NCBI RefSeq assembly: GCF_036188265.1 | Contig: NZ_CP108093.1 | Location: forward strand, 124,001-188,000 | Length of the DNA: 64,000 nt | Direction: 5' to 3' | Origin: Streptomyces sp. NBC_00247 | Lineage (GTDB): Bacteria; Actinomycetota; Actinomycetes; Streptomycetales; Streptomycetaceae | In this document: piece by piece, positions 51,972-60,699 of the stretch | Layout: each line of letters opens with the position of its first letter | Numbering within the stretch: position 1 is the stretch's first letter | Position numbers and translations under genes: made by a program | Notes under the pieces: generated by a model | Seen by the model: the letters and a program-made list of their open reading frames with translations, nothing else | Database searches by the model: none | Told to the model about the DNA's origin: nothing

Positions 51972-52046
51972 ATGCTCACGACGCACCCCGGCGTGGTGTG
52001 CCGCTACGTGGACCTGCGGCGCACCTCCAGCGCACTCTGTCGCTGA
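51972..52046 (+). CDS. Cysteine-containing attenuator leader peptide of the sulfur operon
   Basis: Tiny gene of 24 codons (27 if the ATG at 51963 is used), ending RYVDLRRTSSALCR. Peptides with the pattern R-x-V-D-L-x-R-x-x-S-x-L-C-R are widespread in actinobacteria ahead of sulfur-assimilation operons. In mycobacteria, leaderless cysteine-containing leader ORFs act as cysteine-responsive attenuators. Two cysteines are present (VVCRY and ALCR). The ATG at 51972 lies seven bases after a good -10, so the mRNA should be leaderless. Between this ORF and the substrate-binding protein lies a 320-bp C-rich leader (52047-52365) in which I see no other gene; any attenuator structure would be here. Confidence 0.75.
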   Translation: MLTTHPGVVCRYVDLRRTSSALCR

Positions 52047-52365
52047 CCGTCCCGCACCTTCGCTCCACAGGCGCCGTCCGGCCTTCCGCCGGCAGCCCCG
52101 GCCGTTCACCGGCCCGCTGATCCGCGCCTGTTCTCCGCGTCGGCTCCTCGTCTTCCGTCGTGCCACCTCGCCGTACCCCGTGCGGGTCAGTGAGTACTCG
52201 GTGCCCAGCCCGGGCCCCACTCCTGCCCTGTCGTGCGCCGCCGCCTCCCCGCGACGCATGCCCGCACCCCCGGCGGCGGTTCCGTGCGAGTGCCGCGCTC
52301 CCCCTTCACGCTCCTCCGCTTCCCCCTGCCCCCGTGACGGGCCGGGACTCATCAGAGAGAACGAG

Positions 52366-53937
52366 ATGCTCGCACGACTCACGCTCCGACACCGACCGGA
52401 CGTCCGGTCGGCCCGAAAGACGGGCGGCCTGAGGGCCGCTGCCCTCGGAACCGCGGCCGTCGCCCTGCTCGTCCCGGCCCTGAGCGCCTGCGGCGGCGGC
52501 GCGTCGTCGTCGACCGGCGACGCGACGCTCAAGTGGGCCTCCTCCTACTTCCCCGGCCACTGGGACCCCGTGGTGTCGGGCAGTGGCGCGCAGTTCCGCG
52601 AACTGGCTCTGGTCTACGCCTCGTTGACCCGTACCGACGAGGAGGGCAAGGCCGTCCCCGACCTCGCCGAGAGCTGGGAGTACAACGAGAAGGGCGACCG
52701 CATCACCTTCCACCTGCGGCCCGGCCTGAAGTTCAGCGACGGTGAGCCGGTCGACGCCGCAGCCGTGAAGGCAGCCGTCGAGCGGGCGCAGAAGCAGAAG
52801 AACTCGGCCCTCTTCGGAGATCTGACGTCGATCGGGTCGGTGCGGGCCGACGGTCTCGACGCGACGCTCGAACTCACCCAGGTCGACTACCAGATACCGC
52901 AGTTGCTCGGGGAGCGCGTGCTGCAGATCGCCAGCCCGAAGGCCGCGGCCGACCCGGCGAAGCTGGACCAGAACCCCGTCGGTGCCGGACCGTTCGTCAT
53001 CGACCAGCTCATCCCGGGCACCAAGGCGGTCCTGCGGAAGAACCCCGACTACTGGGACGCGAAGAACATCCACATCGACGACGTCGAGTTGGTGTCCGCC
53101 CCCGACGCCTCCACCGTCGTCTCCGGTCTCCAGACCGGTGTGTACAACTTCGCGGACATCGTGCCGAGCCAGGCCGACGCGGCGAAGAAGGCGGGGCTGG
53201 ACGTGTTCTCCCAGCCCGGGTTCAACGCCTCCAACCTCAGCCTGAACGTCAACAAGGCGCCGTTCGACGACGACCGGGTCGTCGACGCCTTCCGCTACGC
53301 GGTCGATCGCCGGGAGTTCGTCGACAAGCTGACCTTCGGTCTCGGGGAGGCGACCGACCAGCCCTTCCCCAAGGGGTATGTGGCGTACGACGCGCAGTCG
53401 GAGAACGCCTACCCCTACGATCCCGCCAAGGCGAGGAAGCTCCTGGCCGAGGCGGGACACCGGCCGGGGGAGCTCAAGCTCGACCTGGTCGTCCCCGCCG
53501 AGGACCCCCAGGCGGAGATCGTCCAGTCGCAACTGGCCGCCGTGGGCGTCAAGGTCACCATCAAGATCGACAAGAACTGGGCCACCCCGTTCTTCGCGAA
53601 GGACCTCGCCTTCTCGCTCTACTCGACCACGGGGCGCGACTCCGCGGTGCAGACCCTCACCGCGCATTTCGGGCCCGACGGCCCGCTCAACCTCAGCACC
53701 CCCTACGAGCCGGAGGGCTTCCGGGAAGCTGTCGCCAAGGTCCGTCAGACGCCTCTGGACGCACCCGACTACACGAGGGTCCTCCAGGGGGCGACGCGCG
53801 CGGGCCTCGCGAGCAAGGCGCTGATCTTCACCTTCTCCTCCCCCAACCTCTTCGCGAAGAGCAAGTCCGTCTCCAACCTGCCGAAGAACCCCGCGCACAT
53901 CGACTGGACCGGCGTGACGATCGCCGGCGGTTCCTGA
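52366..53937 (+). CDS. ABC transporter substrate-binding lipoprotein, family 5
   Basis: Extracellular solute-binding lipoprotein of 523 residues, peptide/nickel (SBP_bac_5) family. A basic N-terminus, hydrophobic signal and lipobox (PALSAC, Cys about residue 41) indicate export and lipid anchoring. Family motifs include PDLAESWEYNEKGDRITFHL, GLKFSDGEPVDAAAV, NPVGAGPFVI, NPDYWD and FRYAVDRREFVDKLTFGLG. The start ATG at 52366 sits after GAGAGAACGAG and before the signal peptide. It opens the eight-gene operon with two permeases and two ATPases. The accompanying flavin monooxygenase, FMN reductase and Cys leader peptide suggest that the ligand is an organosulfur compound (an S-substituted amino acid, sulfonate or similar), not an oligopeptide. 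Confidence 0.9.
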   Translation: MLARLTLRHRPDVRSARKTGGLRAAALGTAAVALLVPALSACGGGASSSTGDATLKWASSYFPGHWDPVVSGSGAQFRELALVYASLTRTDEEGKAVPDLAESWEYNEKGDRITFHLRPGLKFSDGEPVDAAAVKAAVERAQKQKNSALFGDLTSIGSVRADGLDATLELTQVDYQIPQLLGERVLQIASPKAAADPAKLDQNPVGAGPFVIDQLIPGTKAVLRKNPDYWDAKNIHIDDVELVSAPDASTVVSGLQTGVYNFADIVPSQADAAKKAGLDVFSQPGFNASNLSLNVNKAPFDDDRVVDAFRYAVDRREFVDKLTFGLGEATDQPFPKGYVAYDAQSENAYPYDPAKARKLLAEAGHRPGELKLDLVVPAEDPQAEIVQSQLAAVGVKVTIKIDKNWATPFFAKDLAFSLYSTTGRDSAVQTLTAHFGPDGPLNLSTPYEPEGFREAVAKVRQTPLDAPDYTRVLQGATRAGLASKALIFTFSSPNLFAKSKSVSNLPKNPAHIDWTGVTIAGGS

Positions 53938-53971
53938 CCATCCCCATCCACCGCAGAGAGGAGGCATCCCC

Positions 53972-55000
53972 ATGACGACGACCACGGCGCAGACGGCACC
54001 CGAGCGCCGCCGCGGGATCGCCGGAGCCAGGGCGCTGCACGCCGCAGGACGTCTGGGCTCCGCGCTGGGACGTTCGGTCGCGATCTTCGTACCGGTGTTC
54101 CTGGTCGCGACCTTCGTGACGTTCGCGTTGCGGGCCATGAGCGGACTCAGCCCCGCTCGCATCCAGTTGGGCGAGGAGGCGACCCCGGAGGCCATCCAGC
54201 GCGTCGAGGCCCAATGGGGGCTCGACCAGCCCTTCCTGACCCAGTACTGGCACTGGTTCACCGATGTCCTGCACGGCGAACTGGGCACCAGCTGGGTCAC
54301 CGGGGCGGACATCTCGGCCCTGATCGGCCTGGGCCTGGGCGTCAGCCTCTCGGTCGCGACCTTCGCGCTCCTCATCGGTGTGGTCGTCGGCTTCCTCCTC
54401 GGTACGGTGGCGGCGCTCCGGCGCACCACCCTCCTCGACCGCGCGATCACGGGATTCGTCACCGTGATCTCGGTGATGCCGGCCTTCGTCGTCGGCATCG
54501 TGCTGGTCACGGTCCTCGCCGTCCAGCTCCAGCTGTTCCCCTCGGCCGGATACGTCCCGGCCGAACAGGGCTTCGGTCCCTGGATCGCCCACATCACGCT
54601 CCCGGCACTCGCGCTGAGCTTCGACGTCGTCGCGGATGTCGCGCGCCAGCTGCGTTCCAGCCTCGTCTCCGCGTACGGCGAGAACTACGTGACGGGCGCG
54701 GTCGTACGGGGCCTGAGTCCTTCGCGGGTCTTCTTCGGCCACGTCCTGCGCAACGGGATCGGGCCGGCCCTCGCGACGATCGGGCAGAAGTTCCCCGCGT
54801 TGGTCGGTGCTTCCGTGATCACCGAGTGGATCTTCGGCCTCCAGGGCTTCGGCCGGTTCGCCAACGACTCCGCGCAGGCCGGCGACGTGCCCGCGGTGCA
54901 GGGCGTCCTCGTGGTGTCGATCGTGCTGGTCGTCGCCTTCAACCTGATCATCAACCTGGTGCTGGCCCGCGTGATGCCGGCATCGCAACGGGGGGTCTGA
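53972..55000 (+). CDS. ABC transporter permease (DppB-like)
   Basis: Inner-membrane permease of 342 residues with about six transmembrane helices, DppB/OppB type. The N-terminal segment FVATFVTFALRAMSGLSPAR is typical. The periplasmic GLDQPFLTQYWHWFTDVLHGELGTSW loop and the EAA coupling motif (ENYVTGAVVRGLSPSRVFFGHVL) are clear. The closing SVITEWIFGLQGFGRFANDSAQAGD region is characteristic of the first permease of peptide-type importers. It follows the binding protein by 34 bp, with GAGAGGAGG before its ATG. It pairs with the next permease as a heterodimer. Confidence 0.9.
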   Translation: MTTTTAQTAPERRRGIAGARALHAAGRLGSALGRSVAIFVPVFLVATFVTFALRAMSGLSPARIQLGEEATPEAIQRVEAQWGLDQPFLTQYWHWFTDVLHGELGTSWVTGADISALIGLGLGVSLSVATFALLIGVVVGFLLGTVAALRRTTLLDRAITGFVTVISVMPAFVVGIVLVTVLAVQLQLFPSAGYVPAEQGFGPWIAHITLPALALSFDVVADVARQLRSSLVSAYGENYVTGAVVRGLSPSRVFFGHVLRNGIGPALATIGQKFPALVGASVITEWIFGLQGFGRFANDSAQAGDVPAVQGVLVVSIVLVVAFNLIINLVLARVMPASQRGV

Positions 55001-55002
55001 CG

Positions 55003-55890
55003 ATGGTGCGCCGCGTCCTCTCACTCACGTCCGGCCGCCTCGCCGTGGCCGTACTCGTCCTGATCGCCCTCCTCACCGTGTGCGGGCCGTGGCTCGCTCC
55101 CCACGACCCGCTCGCCGTCAGCGGCGACACGCTCGCTCCGGCGTCGGGCGCCCACTGGCTCGGGACGGACTATCTGGGCCGTGACGTCCTCAGTCGGCTC
55201 CTGGACGGCTCGCGCGTCAGCGTCCTCGGTTCGCTGGAGGTCGCGCTGACGGCCCTGGTCGCCGGGGCGGTCCCCGGCATCCTGTCGGTCTACTCGGGCC
55301 GGGTCTTCGAGTGGCTGACCCTCCGCCTGGCGGACACCCTGGTCGCCCTGCCCTTCCTGCTGTTCGCCATCGCGGTGATCGCCCTGCTGGGCAACGGCAT
55401 CACCCAGGCCATGCTCGTCACCGGCGCACTCGTCTCGCCCCTCTTCTACCGGGTGGCCCGGGCGGCCACCCTGGCCGTGGCCCGCGCACCGTACGTGGAG
55501 GCGGCGATCGTCTCCGGCGCGTCCATCGGCTGGATCGTGCGCCACCACGTCTGGACCAAGGTGCTGCCGCCGATCGCCGTGGCGCTCGCCCAGACCGTCG
55601 GCGTCGGCTTCGTCATCGTCTCCAGCCTGACCTTCCTCGGCATCGGAGTGCAGCCGCCCGCTCCCACCTGGGGCGGTCTGCTCGCCTCGGACCTGAACTA
55701 CCTCAGCCACCAGCCGTGGGCCCCGGCGGCCCCCGCCCTGCTGATCATGGTCACGGTCTGGGCCTGCAACCTGCTCGCCGACGCCATCCGTGACGTGTCC
55801 GGCGAGGCGGGCCGCGCGCTGGTCACCGGCCGGGCGGCCAAGTCCGGCCGCACCGGCTCGTCCGCCGTCCCCGTGGGAGGTTCCCGATGA
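55003..55890 (+). CDS. ABC transporter permease (DppC-like)
   Basis: Second permease, 295 residues, DppC/OppC type. The signature WLAPHDPLAVSGDTLAPASG ... HWLGTDYLGRDVLSRLLDGS lies near the N-terminus. The EAA loop is APYVEAAIVSGASIGWIVRHHVWTKVLPP, and SLTFLGIGVQPPAPTWGGLLASDL is near the C-terminus. The ATG at 55003 is only two bases after the stop of the first permease, and the gene's own stop overlaps the next ATG (ATGA). Confidence 0.9.
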   Translation: MVRRVLSLTSGRLAVAVLVLIALLTVCGPWLAPHDPLAVSGDTLAPASGAHWLGTDYLGRDVLSRLLDGSRVSVLGSLEVALTALVAGAVPGILSVYSGRVFEWLTLRLADTLVALPFLLFAIAVIALLGNGITQAMLVTGALVSPLFYRVARAATLAVARAPYVEAAIVSGASIGWIVRHHVWTKVLPPIAVALAQTVGVGFVIVSSLTFLGIGVQPPAPTWGGLLASDLNYLSHQPWAPAAPALLIMVTVWACNLLADAIRDVSGEAGRALVTGRAAKSGRTGSSAVPVGGSR

Positions 55891-56864
55891 GCGCTCTGTC
55901 CCAGCACACCCTTCCGGGCAACGACGACGCCGCTGCCGGCCATGCGCTTCCCGGCGACGCGATCCCGACCGGCGCACGCCCCCACCCGTCCCCGCGCGAC
56001 GACGTCCAGGAGTCCGGAGCCGCCGCCGCGTCCGCTCCCCCGGCGCGGACCGCGCCCGTGATCGCCGTCCGCGACGTGCGCATCGGGGACGGCGTCACGG
56101 GCCGGGAGATCGTCCACGGGGTGAGCTTCGAGCTCACCGCGGGCAAGGCGGTCGGAATCGTCGGCGAGTCCGGCAGCGGCAAGACCCTCACCTGCCGTGC
56201 GGTACTCGGCATCCTCCCGCCGCACTTCGAGGTCTCCGGCGGCTCGATCGGGATCGACGGCACCGACATCGCGACCCTGACACCCCGCCGGTGGACGGCC
56301 CTGCGCGGCACCACCGTCGGCGCCGTCTTCCAGGACCCGGCCTCCTACCTCAACCCGTCGATCCGGGTGGGCGCCCAGATCGCCGAGGTCATCCGGGTGA
56401 AGACGGGAGTGAAGCGCCGGGAGGCCCGGCGGCGCGCCCTCGACCTCCTTCGCGCGGTACGGCTGCGGGACCCGGAGCTGGTCTACGGCCAGTACACCTA
56501 CGAGCTGTCGGGCGGCATGCTCCAGCGCGTCCTGATCGCCGCGGCCATCGCCGTGGAGCCGCGGGCCCTCATCGCGGACGAGGCGACGACGGCGCTGGAC
56601 GTCACGGTCCAGGCGGAGATCCTCGATCTCCTCGCCGAACTGCGCGAACGTACCGGGCTGGCCCTCGTGGTCGTCTCCCACGACCTGGCCGTCGTCGCCC
56701 AGTTGTGCGACGAGGTCCTCGTGATGCGGGAGGGCACCGTGGTGGAGCAGGGCCCGACACGGGCGGTACTGCGCGCGCCTCGGCACGAATACACCCAGCT
56801 CCTCATCGCCGAGCACGAGAGGTACGGCCTCGACACGTTCCTCGACCCGAAGGAGGCGTCATGA
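55887..56864 (+). CDS. ABC transporter ATP-binding protein (DppD-like)
   Basis: Cytoplasmic ATPase of 325 residues. Walker A is GESGSGKT (about residue 94), the signature LSGGM with MLQRVLIAAAI lies near 205, Walker B is ALIADEATTALDVT, and the H-loop is VVVSHDL. The first 50 residues are a proline/alanine-rich extension not seen in most homologues; a later start is possible, but the ATGA overlap with the permease favours this one. The signature LSGGM instead of LSGGQ is common in DppD-type subunits. The C-terminal oligopeptide-type extension is short. Confidence 0.9.
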   Translation: MSALSQHTLPGNDDAAAGHALPGDAIPTGARPHPSPRDDVQESGAAAASAPPARTAPVIAVRDVRIGDGVTGREIVHGVSFELTAGKAVGIVGESGSGKTLTCRAVLGILPPHFEVSGGSIGIDGTDIATLTPRRWTALRGTTVGAVFQDPASYLNPSIRVGAQIAEVIRVKTGVKRREARRRALDLLRAVRLRDPELVYGQYTYELSGGMLQRVLIAAAIAVEPRALIADEATTALDVTVQAEILDLLAELRERTGLALVVVSHDLAVVAQLCDEVLVMREGTVVEQGPTRAVLRAPRHEYTQLLIAEHERYGLDTFLDPKEAS

Positions 56865-57733
56865 CGACCACGGCACCCGCGACGGAGACGGGCGCCCCGG
56901 AGAAGAGCCCCCCTGCCCCGGTCCTCGACATCAGGGACCTGGAAGTCCGCTACGGGAGGGGCCGGCGGGGCCGGAGCGCCCTGCACGGGGTGTCGTTGAG
57001 CGTCGCGCCCGGCGAGACCGTCGGTCTCATCGGCGAGACCGGATCGGGGAAGTCCACCCTCGCCCGCGCCGTTCTCGGCCTGGTGCGCGCATCGGCGGGA
57101 TCGATCCTCGTCGGCGGTGAGGACCTGGCCTCGTTCCGTGCCCGCCAGTGGCGCTCGCTGCGCCGGCGGGGCGTCGTCCAGTACGTCTTCCAGGACCCCC
57201 TGCGCAGTCTGGACCCCGACCTCACCATCGAGGCCTCGCTGACCGAGCCCCTGCTCATCCAGGGCGTGGCGCGCGCGGAGGCGGCGGACAGGGCACGCGC
57301 GTTCCTCGACCGGGTGCACCTCTCGACGGAGCTGCTCCGGCGACTGCCCGGGGAACTCTCCGGCGGCCAGCGCCAGCGGGTCGCCGTGGCCCGCGCGCTG
57401 ATCACCGAACCGTCCCTGGTCATCCTCGACGAGCCGGTCAGCGCCCTGGACTCGGCCAATCGCGTCCAGGTGCTGGAGATCCTCAAGGAACTCCGCGCCG
57501 GCGGGACGTCCCTCGTCTTCATCTCCCACGACCTCGGCTCCGTCGCCGGCACCGCCGACCGCGTCGCCGTGCTCTACAGGGGGGCGCTCGTCGAGGTCGG
57601 CACGGCCCGGGAGGTCATCGGCCGGCCCCGGCACGCGTACACCCGGCTCCTTGTCGGCTCCGCGCCCACGCTGCACACGCGCACCGCCGACCGCGGCGAG
57701 CGCGAGGCCCTACGCGCCCAACTGGGCGGCTGA
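56861..57733 (+). CDS. ABC transporter ATP-binding protein (DppF-like)
   Basis: Second ATPase of the importer, 290 residues. It shows Walker A GETGSGKS, Q-loop YVFQDPLRSLDPD, signature LSGGQRQRVAVARAL, Walker B LVILDEPVSALD, and H-loop FISHDLGSV. It overlaps the upstream gene by ATGA. Two different ATPases plus two permeases complete a Dpp/Opp-type importer. The downstream flavin monooxygenase starts 53 bp later, so uptake and first catabolic step are co-expressed. Confidence 0.91.
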   Translation: MTTTAPATETGAPEKSPPAPVLDIRDLEVRYGRGRRGRSALHGVSLSVAPGETVGLIGETGSGKSTLARAVLGLVRASAGSILVGGEDLASFRARQWRSLRRRGVVQYVFQDPLRSLDPDLTIEASLTEPLLIQGVARAEAADRARAFLDRVHLSTELLRRLPGELSGGQRQRVAVARALITEPSLVILDEPVSALDSANRVQVLEILKELRAGGTSLVFISHDLGSVAGTADRVAVLYRGALVEVGTAREVIGRPRHAYTRLLVGSAPTLHTRTADRGEREALRAQLGG

Positions 57734-57785
57734 CCCACGCACCCGGTGACACCCGCACGTTTTCCCGACCACCGAGAGGAACACC

Positions 57786-59126
57786 ATGTCCCGCAGGCTC
57801 CACCTCGCTCTCCATCCGTACGGCGTCGGCGGCCCCGGCCAGCACGGCCTCTGGAAGGACCCGGGCGTCGCCAAGAACGCCAGCATCGACGTCAACTACT
57901 ACATCCAGCAGGCCCAGGCGGCCGAACACGCCCTCTTCGACGCCCTGTTCGTCGTCGACAGCCAGTTCATCAACGCCACCTACCCGTCCCACTACCTGAA
58001 CCGGCTGGAGCCGCTCACCCTGCTTTCGGCGGTCGCCACCCACACCAAGCACATCGGCCTGGTCGGCACGGCGAGTTCCACGTACAACTCGCCGTTCAAC
58101 CTGGCCCGGCGCTTCGCCTCCCTCGACCACATCAGCGGCGGACGGGCCGGCTGGAACGTGGTGACCAGCTTCGACACCGGGACGTCGCGGAACTTCGGGC
58201 TGGACGAACACCTCGACTACGCCACCCGCTACGGCCGCGCCCTGGAGTTCGTACAGGTCGCCCGTGGCCTGTGGGACTCCTACGAGGACGACGCCTTCCC
58301 GGCGGACGTGGAGCGCGGCGTCTTCCTCGACCCGTCCCGGCTGCACGCCCTGGAGCACGTCGGGGAGCACTTCAAGGTCGCCGGGCCGCTCAACCTCTCG
58401 CGCTCGTCGCAGGGGCAGCCGGTCATCTTCCAGGCCGGGGTCTCCCCCGAGGGCCGTGACCTCGCCGCACGCGTCGCGGAGGGCATCTACGCGCCCGGCG
58501 GCACGCTGGAGCAGGCGCGGGAGTACTACGCGGACATCAAGGAGCGCACGGCCTCCTACGGGCGCGACCCCGACCACATCAAGATCTTCATCCACGGCAG
58601 TCCGGTCGTCGGGGCGACCGACGAGGCGGCCAGGCGCCGGGAGCGGGACATCTTCGAGGAGGACAACGACTTCGCGAGCAACCTCGCGCTCCTCGGCCGC
58701 TCCTTCGGCGCGTACGACTTCAGCGTGCACGACCTGGACGCGCCGTTCCCGGACGTCGCGCACCTGGCCGAGAAGGGCGGCCGGACCGGCGCCGCGCAGA
58801 TCATCGAACGGGCGAAGGCCGAGAACCTGTCGCTGCGCCAGGTCACCCAGTCGGTGAACGCGTTCCGGGCCTCCCCCTTCGTCGGTGCGCCCGAGACCGT
58901 CGCCGACACCATCGAGACGTGGTTCGACGCGGGCACCCTGGACGGCATCAACCTGGCCTTCCGCAACAACGACGACCTCGACCGCTTCGTGGACGGTGTG
59001 GTGCCGCTCCTCCAGAAGCGGGGCCTGTTCCGCACCGAGTACGAGTCGGACACCCTGCGCGGCAACCTCGGCCTGCCCGTCCCCGCCAACCGCCACACCG
59101 CCGCCCGCGAAGCCGCAGCCGGCTGA
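57786..59126 (+). CDS. LLM-class flavin-dependent monooxygenase (NtaA/SnaA/DszA family)
   Basis: FMNH2-dependent monooxygenase of 446 residues, of the bacterial luciferase superfamily NtaA/SnaA/DmoA/DszA branch. Motifs are HPYGVGGPGQHGLWK near the N-terminus, FDALFVVDSQF, the SLDHISGGRAGWNVVTSF segment (about residues 112-130) diagnostic of this branch, YGRALEF, and QAGVSPEGRDLAARVAEGIY. These enzymes oxidise sulfur or nitrogen compounds such as sulfones, dimethyl sulfide, S-alkyl cysteines or chelators, using reduced flavin from a partner reductase. The SsuE-like reductase at 60055-60612 is the obvious partner. GAGAGGAAC precedes the ATG. With the Cys leader peptide, desulfurisation of an imported organosulfur compound is the best guess. 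Confidence 0.9.
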   Translation: MSRRLHLALHPYGVGGPGQHGLWKDPGVAKNASIDVNYYIQQAQAAEHALFDALFVVDSQFINATYPSHYLNRLEPLTLLSAVATHTKHIGLVGTASSTYNSPFNLARRFASLDHISGGRAGWNVVTSFDTGTSRNFGLDEHLDYATRYGRALEFVQVARGLWDSYEDDAFPADVERGVFLDPSRLHALEHVGEHFKVAGPLNLSRSSQGQPVIFQAGVSPEGRDLAARVAEGIYAPGGTLEQAREYYADIKERTASYGRDPDHIKIFIHGSPVVGATDEAARRRERDIFEEDNDFASNLALLGRSFGAYDFSVHDLDAPFPDVAHLAEKGGRTGAAQIIERAKAENLSLRQVTQSVNAFRASPFVGAPETVADTIETWFDAGTLDGINLAFRNNDDLDRFVDGVVPLLQKRGLFRTEYESDTLRGNLGLPVPANRHTAAREAAAG

Positions 59127-59205
59127 TGCACGAAGCACCCGCGCCGACCGCGCCCGCCTGCCCGCACGCGCTGAACGTACGCACCGCCACCCGCAGGAGC
59201 CTCGT

Positions 59206-59982
59206 ATGACCGAGTACACCGACCACTTCGGGCCGGAGGGCCTTCGCACGCGCGGCACCGTCGTCGTCGTGCCCGGCAGGGGCGAGACCCGGGCGACGTA
59301 CGCCCGGCTCGGGCGCCGGCTGGCGGCCGACGCCTACCGCGTCCGCGTCGTCGACGCTCCCGTCACCGACCCAGCCGACCCCGCGGGCTCGCTGCGCCGT
59401 TTCGACGGCCTGCTCGCGGAGGCCGTCGAGGGCGTCTCCCCGGGCCCGGAGGGTGTCGTCCGCCCGCTCGTGCTGCTGGGCGCCGACGCGGGAGCCACCG
59501 CCGTCGCGGCACTCACCGGCGGGGGCGGTGCTCCGTCCGCCGTACGGCCGGACGCCGTCGTCCTCGCCGGGCTCCCGGCCCCTACCGGCGCCGCCGCCGT
59601 CGGTGCGGACTGGGACCACGAGCTCGACGTCCGTACCGCCTGCCCGGCCCACCGCTCCACGCTCACCGCGGACGCCGGAACACGGCGGGGCGCGCTCGAC
59701 GAGGCGGTCCCCGCGTCCCTGCTCGCAGCGGCGTACGACGGCGAGCCCGGCGTCCCCACGCTGTTCCTCGTCGGCGACCGGGACCCGCTCGCGGACCGCG
59801 AGGCGCTCGCCCGTACGGCGAAGAGCCTGGACCGTGGCCGCCTGTCGGTGGTCCGCGACGCGCACCACGACGTCCTGAACGACCTGCAGCACCGCTCGGC
59901 CGCCGCGGAGATCGTCACGTTCCTGGAGACCCTGCGCAACGGACTGGTGCCGGTCGTCGACGTCGATTCGAGTGCCTGGTGA
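59206..59982 (+). CDS. Alpha/beta hydrolase-like protein with Asp at the nucleophile position
   Basis: Alpha/beta-hydrolase fold protein of 258 residues. The opening strand motif GTVVVVPGRGETRATYARLGRRLAAD is typical. The nucleophile elbow reads LLGADAGATAV, with Asp where esterases have Ser. Haloalkane dehalogenases and epoxide hydrolases also use Asp, but the surrounding sequence is not clearly either. The acid and base positions look like LVGDRDPLAD and DAHHDVLNDLQHRSAA. It sits between the flavin monooxygenase and FMN reductase genes, with AGGAGC before the ATG, so it presumably acts on the same pathway, for example on a released ester, thioester or acyl group. Family assignment is reasonable; the function is not known. 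Confidence 0.75.
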   Translation: MTEYTDHFGPEGLRTRGTVVVVPGRGETRATYARLGRRLAADAYRVRVVDAPVTDPADPAGSLRRFDGLLAEAVEGVSPGPEGVVRPLVLLGADAGATAVAALTGGGGAPSAVRPDAVVLAGLPAPTGAAAVGADWDHELDVRTACPAHRSTLTADAGTRRGALDEAVPASLLAAAYDGEPGVPTLFLVGDRDPLADREALARTAKSLDRGRLSVVRDAHHDVLNDLQHRSAAAEIVTFLETLRNGLVPVVDVDSSAW

Positions 59983-60054
59983 GCACCGCGTCCGGCCGCA
60001 CGCGGCACCACCGGCATTCCTGACCCGAAGCGACCCAAGAGAGAGGCCCGCCCG

Positions 60055-60612
60055 ATGGCAACCATCCTGTCCGTCTCCGGAAGCCCTTCCGCCACGTCCC
60101 GCACCGCACGGCTGCTGCGCCACCTGGACGACCGGCTAAGGGAACAGGGCCATGACGTGACCCCGCTGGACGTACGCACGCTCCCCGCCGAGGCGCTGCT
60201 GGGCGCCGACTTCGGGCACCCGGCGGTCGTCGGCGCCACGGCCCTGTTCGAGAAGGCGGACGGGGTGGTGATCGGCACCCCCGTCTACAAGGCCGCCTAC
60301 TCGGGTCTGCTGAAGACGCTGCTGGACCTGCTTCCGCAGTACGCCCTCGCCGGCAAGACCGTGCTGCCCCTCGCCACCGGCGGCAGCCCGGCCCACGTCC
60401 TGGCCATCGACTACGCGCTGCGGCCCGTCCTGAGCTCGATGGGGGCGGCCCACATCGTCCCGGGGTGGTTCACGGTGGACAAGGACCTCACGGTCGGGGA
60501 GGACGGCACCCTCACCGTCGCGCCCGGTACGGCCGAGGCTCTGGCCCAGGTGACCGACACGTTCTCCCGCGTGCTCGGCGGACGTACGACGGTGCTCGCG
60601 GCCACGGCCTGA
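60055..60612 (+). CDS. ssuE: NADPH-dependent FMN reductase (SsuE/MsuE type)
   Basis: Flavodoxin-fold FMN reductase of 185 residues. The N-terminal ILSVSGSPSATSRTARLL binds the FMN phosphate, and GVVIGTPVYKAAYSGLLKTLLDLLPQ is the SsuE/MsuE signature around residues 70-95, followed by KTVLPLATGGSPAHVLAIDYALRPVL. Such enzymes supply FMNH2 to two-component monooxygenases in sulfonate and organosulfur use. It ends the sulfur operon and should serve the LLM monooxygenase at 57786-59126. AGAGAGAGG precedes the ATG. A strong terminator follows 88 bp later. Confidence 0.92.
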   Translation: MATILSVSGSPSATSRTARLLRHLDDRLREQGHDVTPLDVRTLPAEALLGADFGHPAVVGATALFEKADGVVIGTPVYKAAYSGLLKTLLDLLPQYALAGKTVLPLATGGSPAHVLAIDYALRPVLSSMGAAHIVPGWFTVDKDLTVGEDGTLTVAPGTAEALAQVTDTFSRVLGGRTTVLAATA

Positions 60613-60699
60613 CCGCCGGCGCCGGCACGCGGCCCTCGCTCCGGGGCGCAGGTCCCTCCCGGGCCCGGCGATTCGGGCATGCGGGTCGCGAGAACGACC

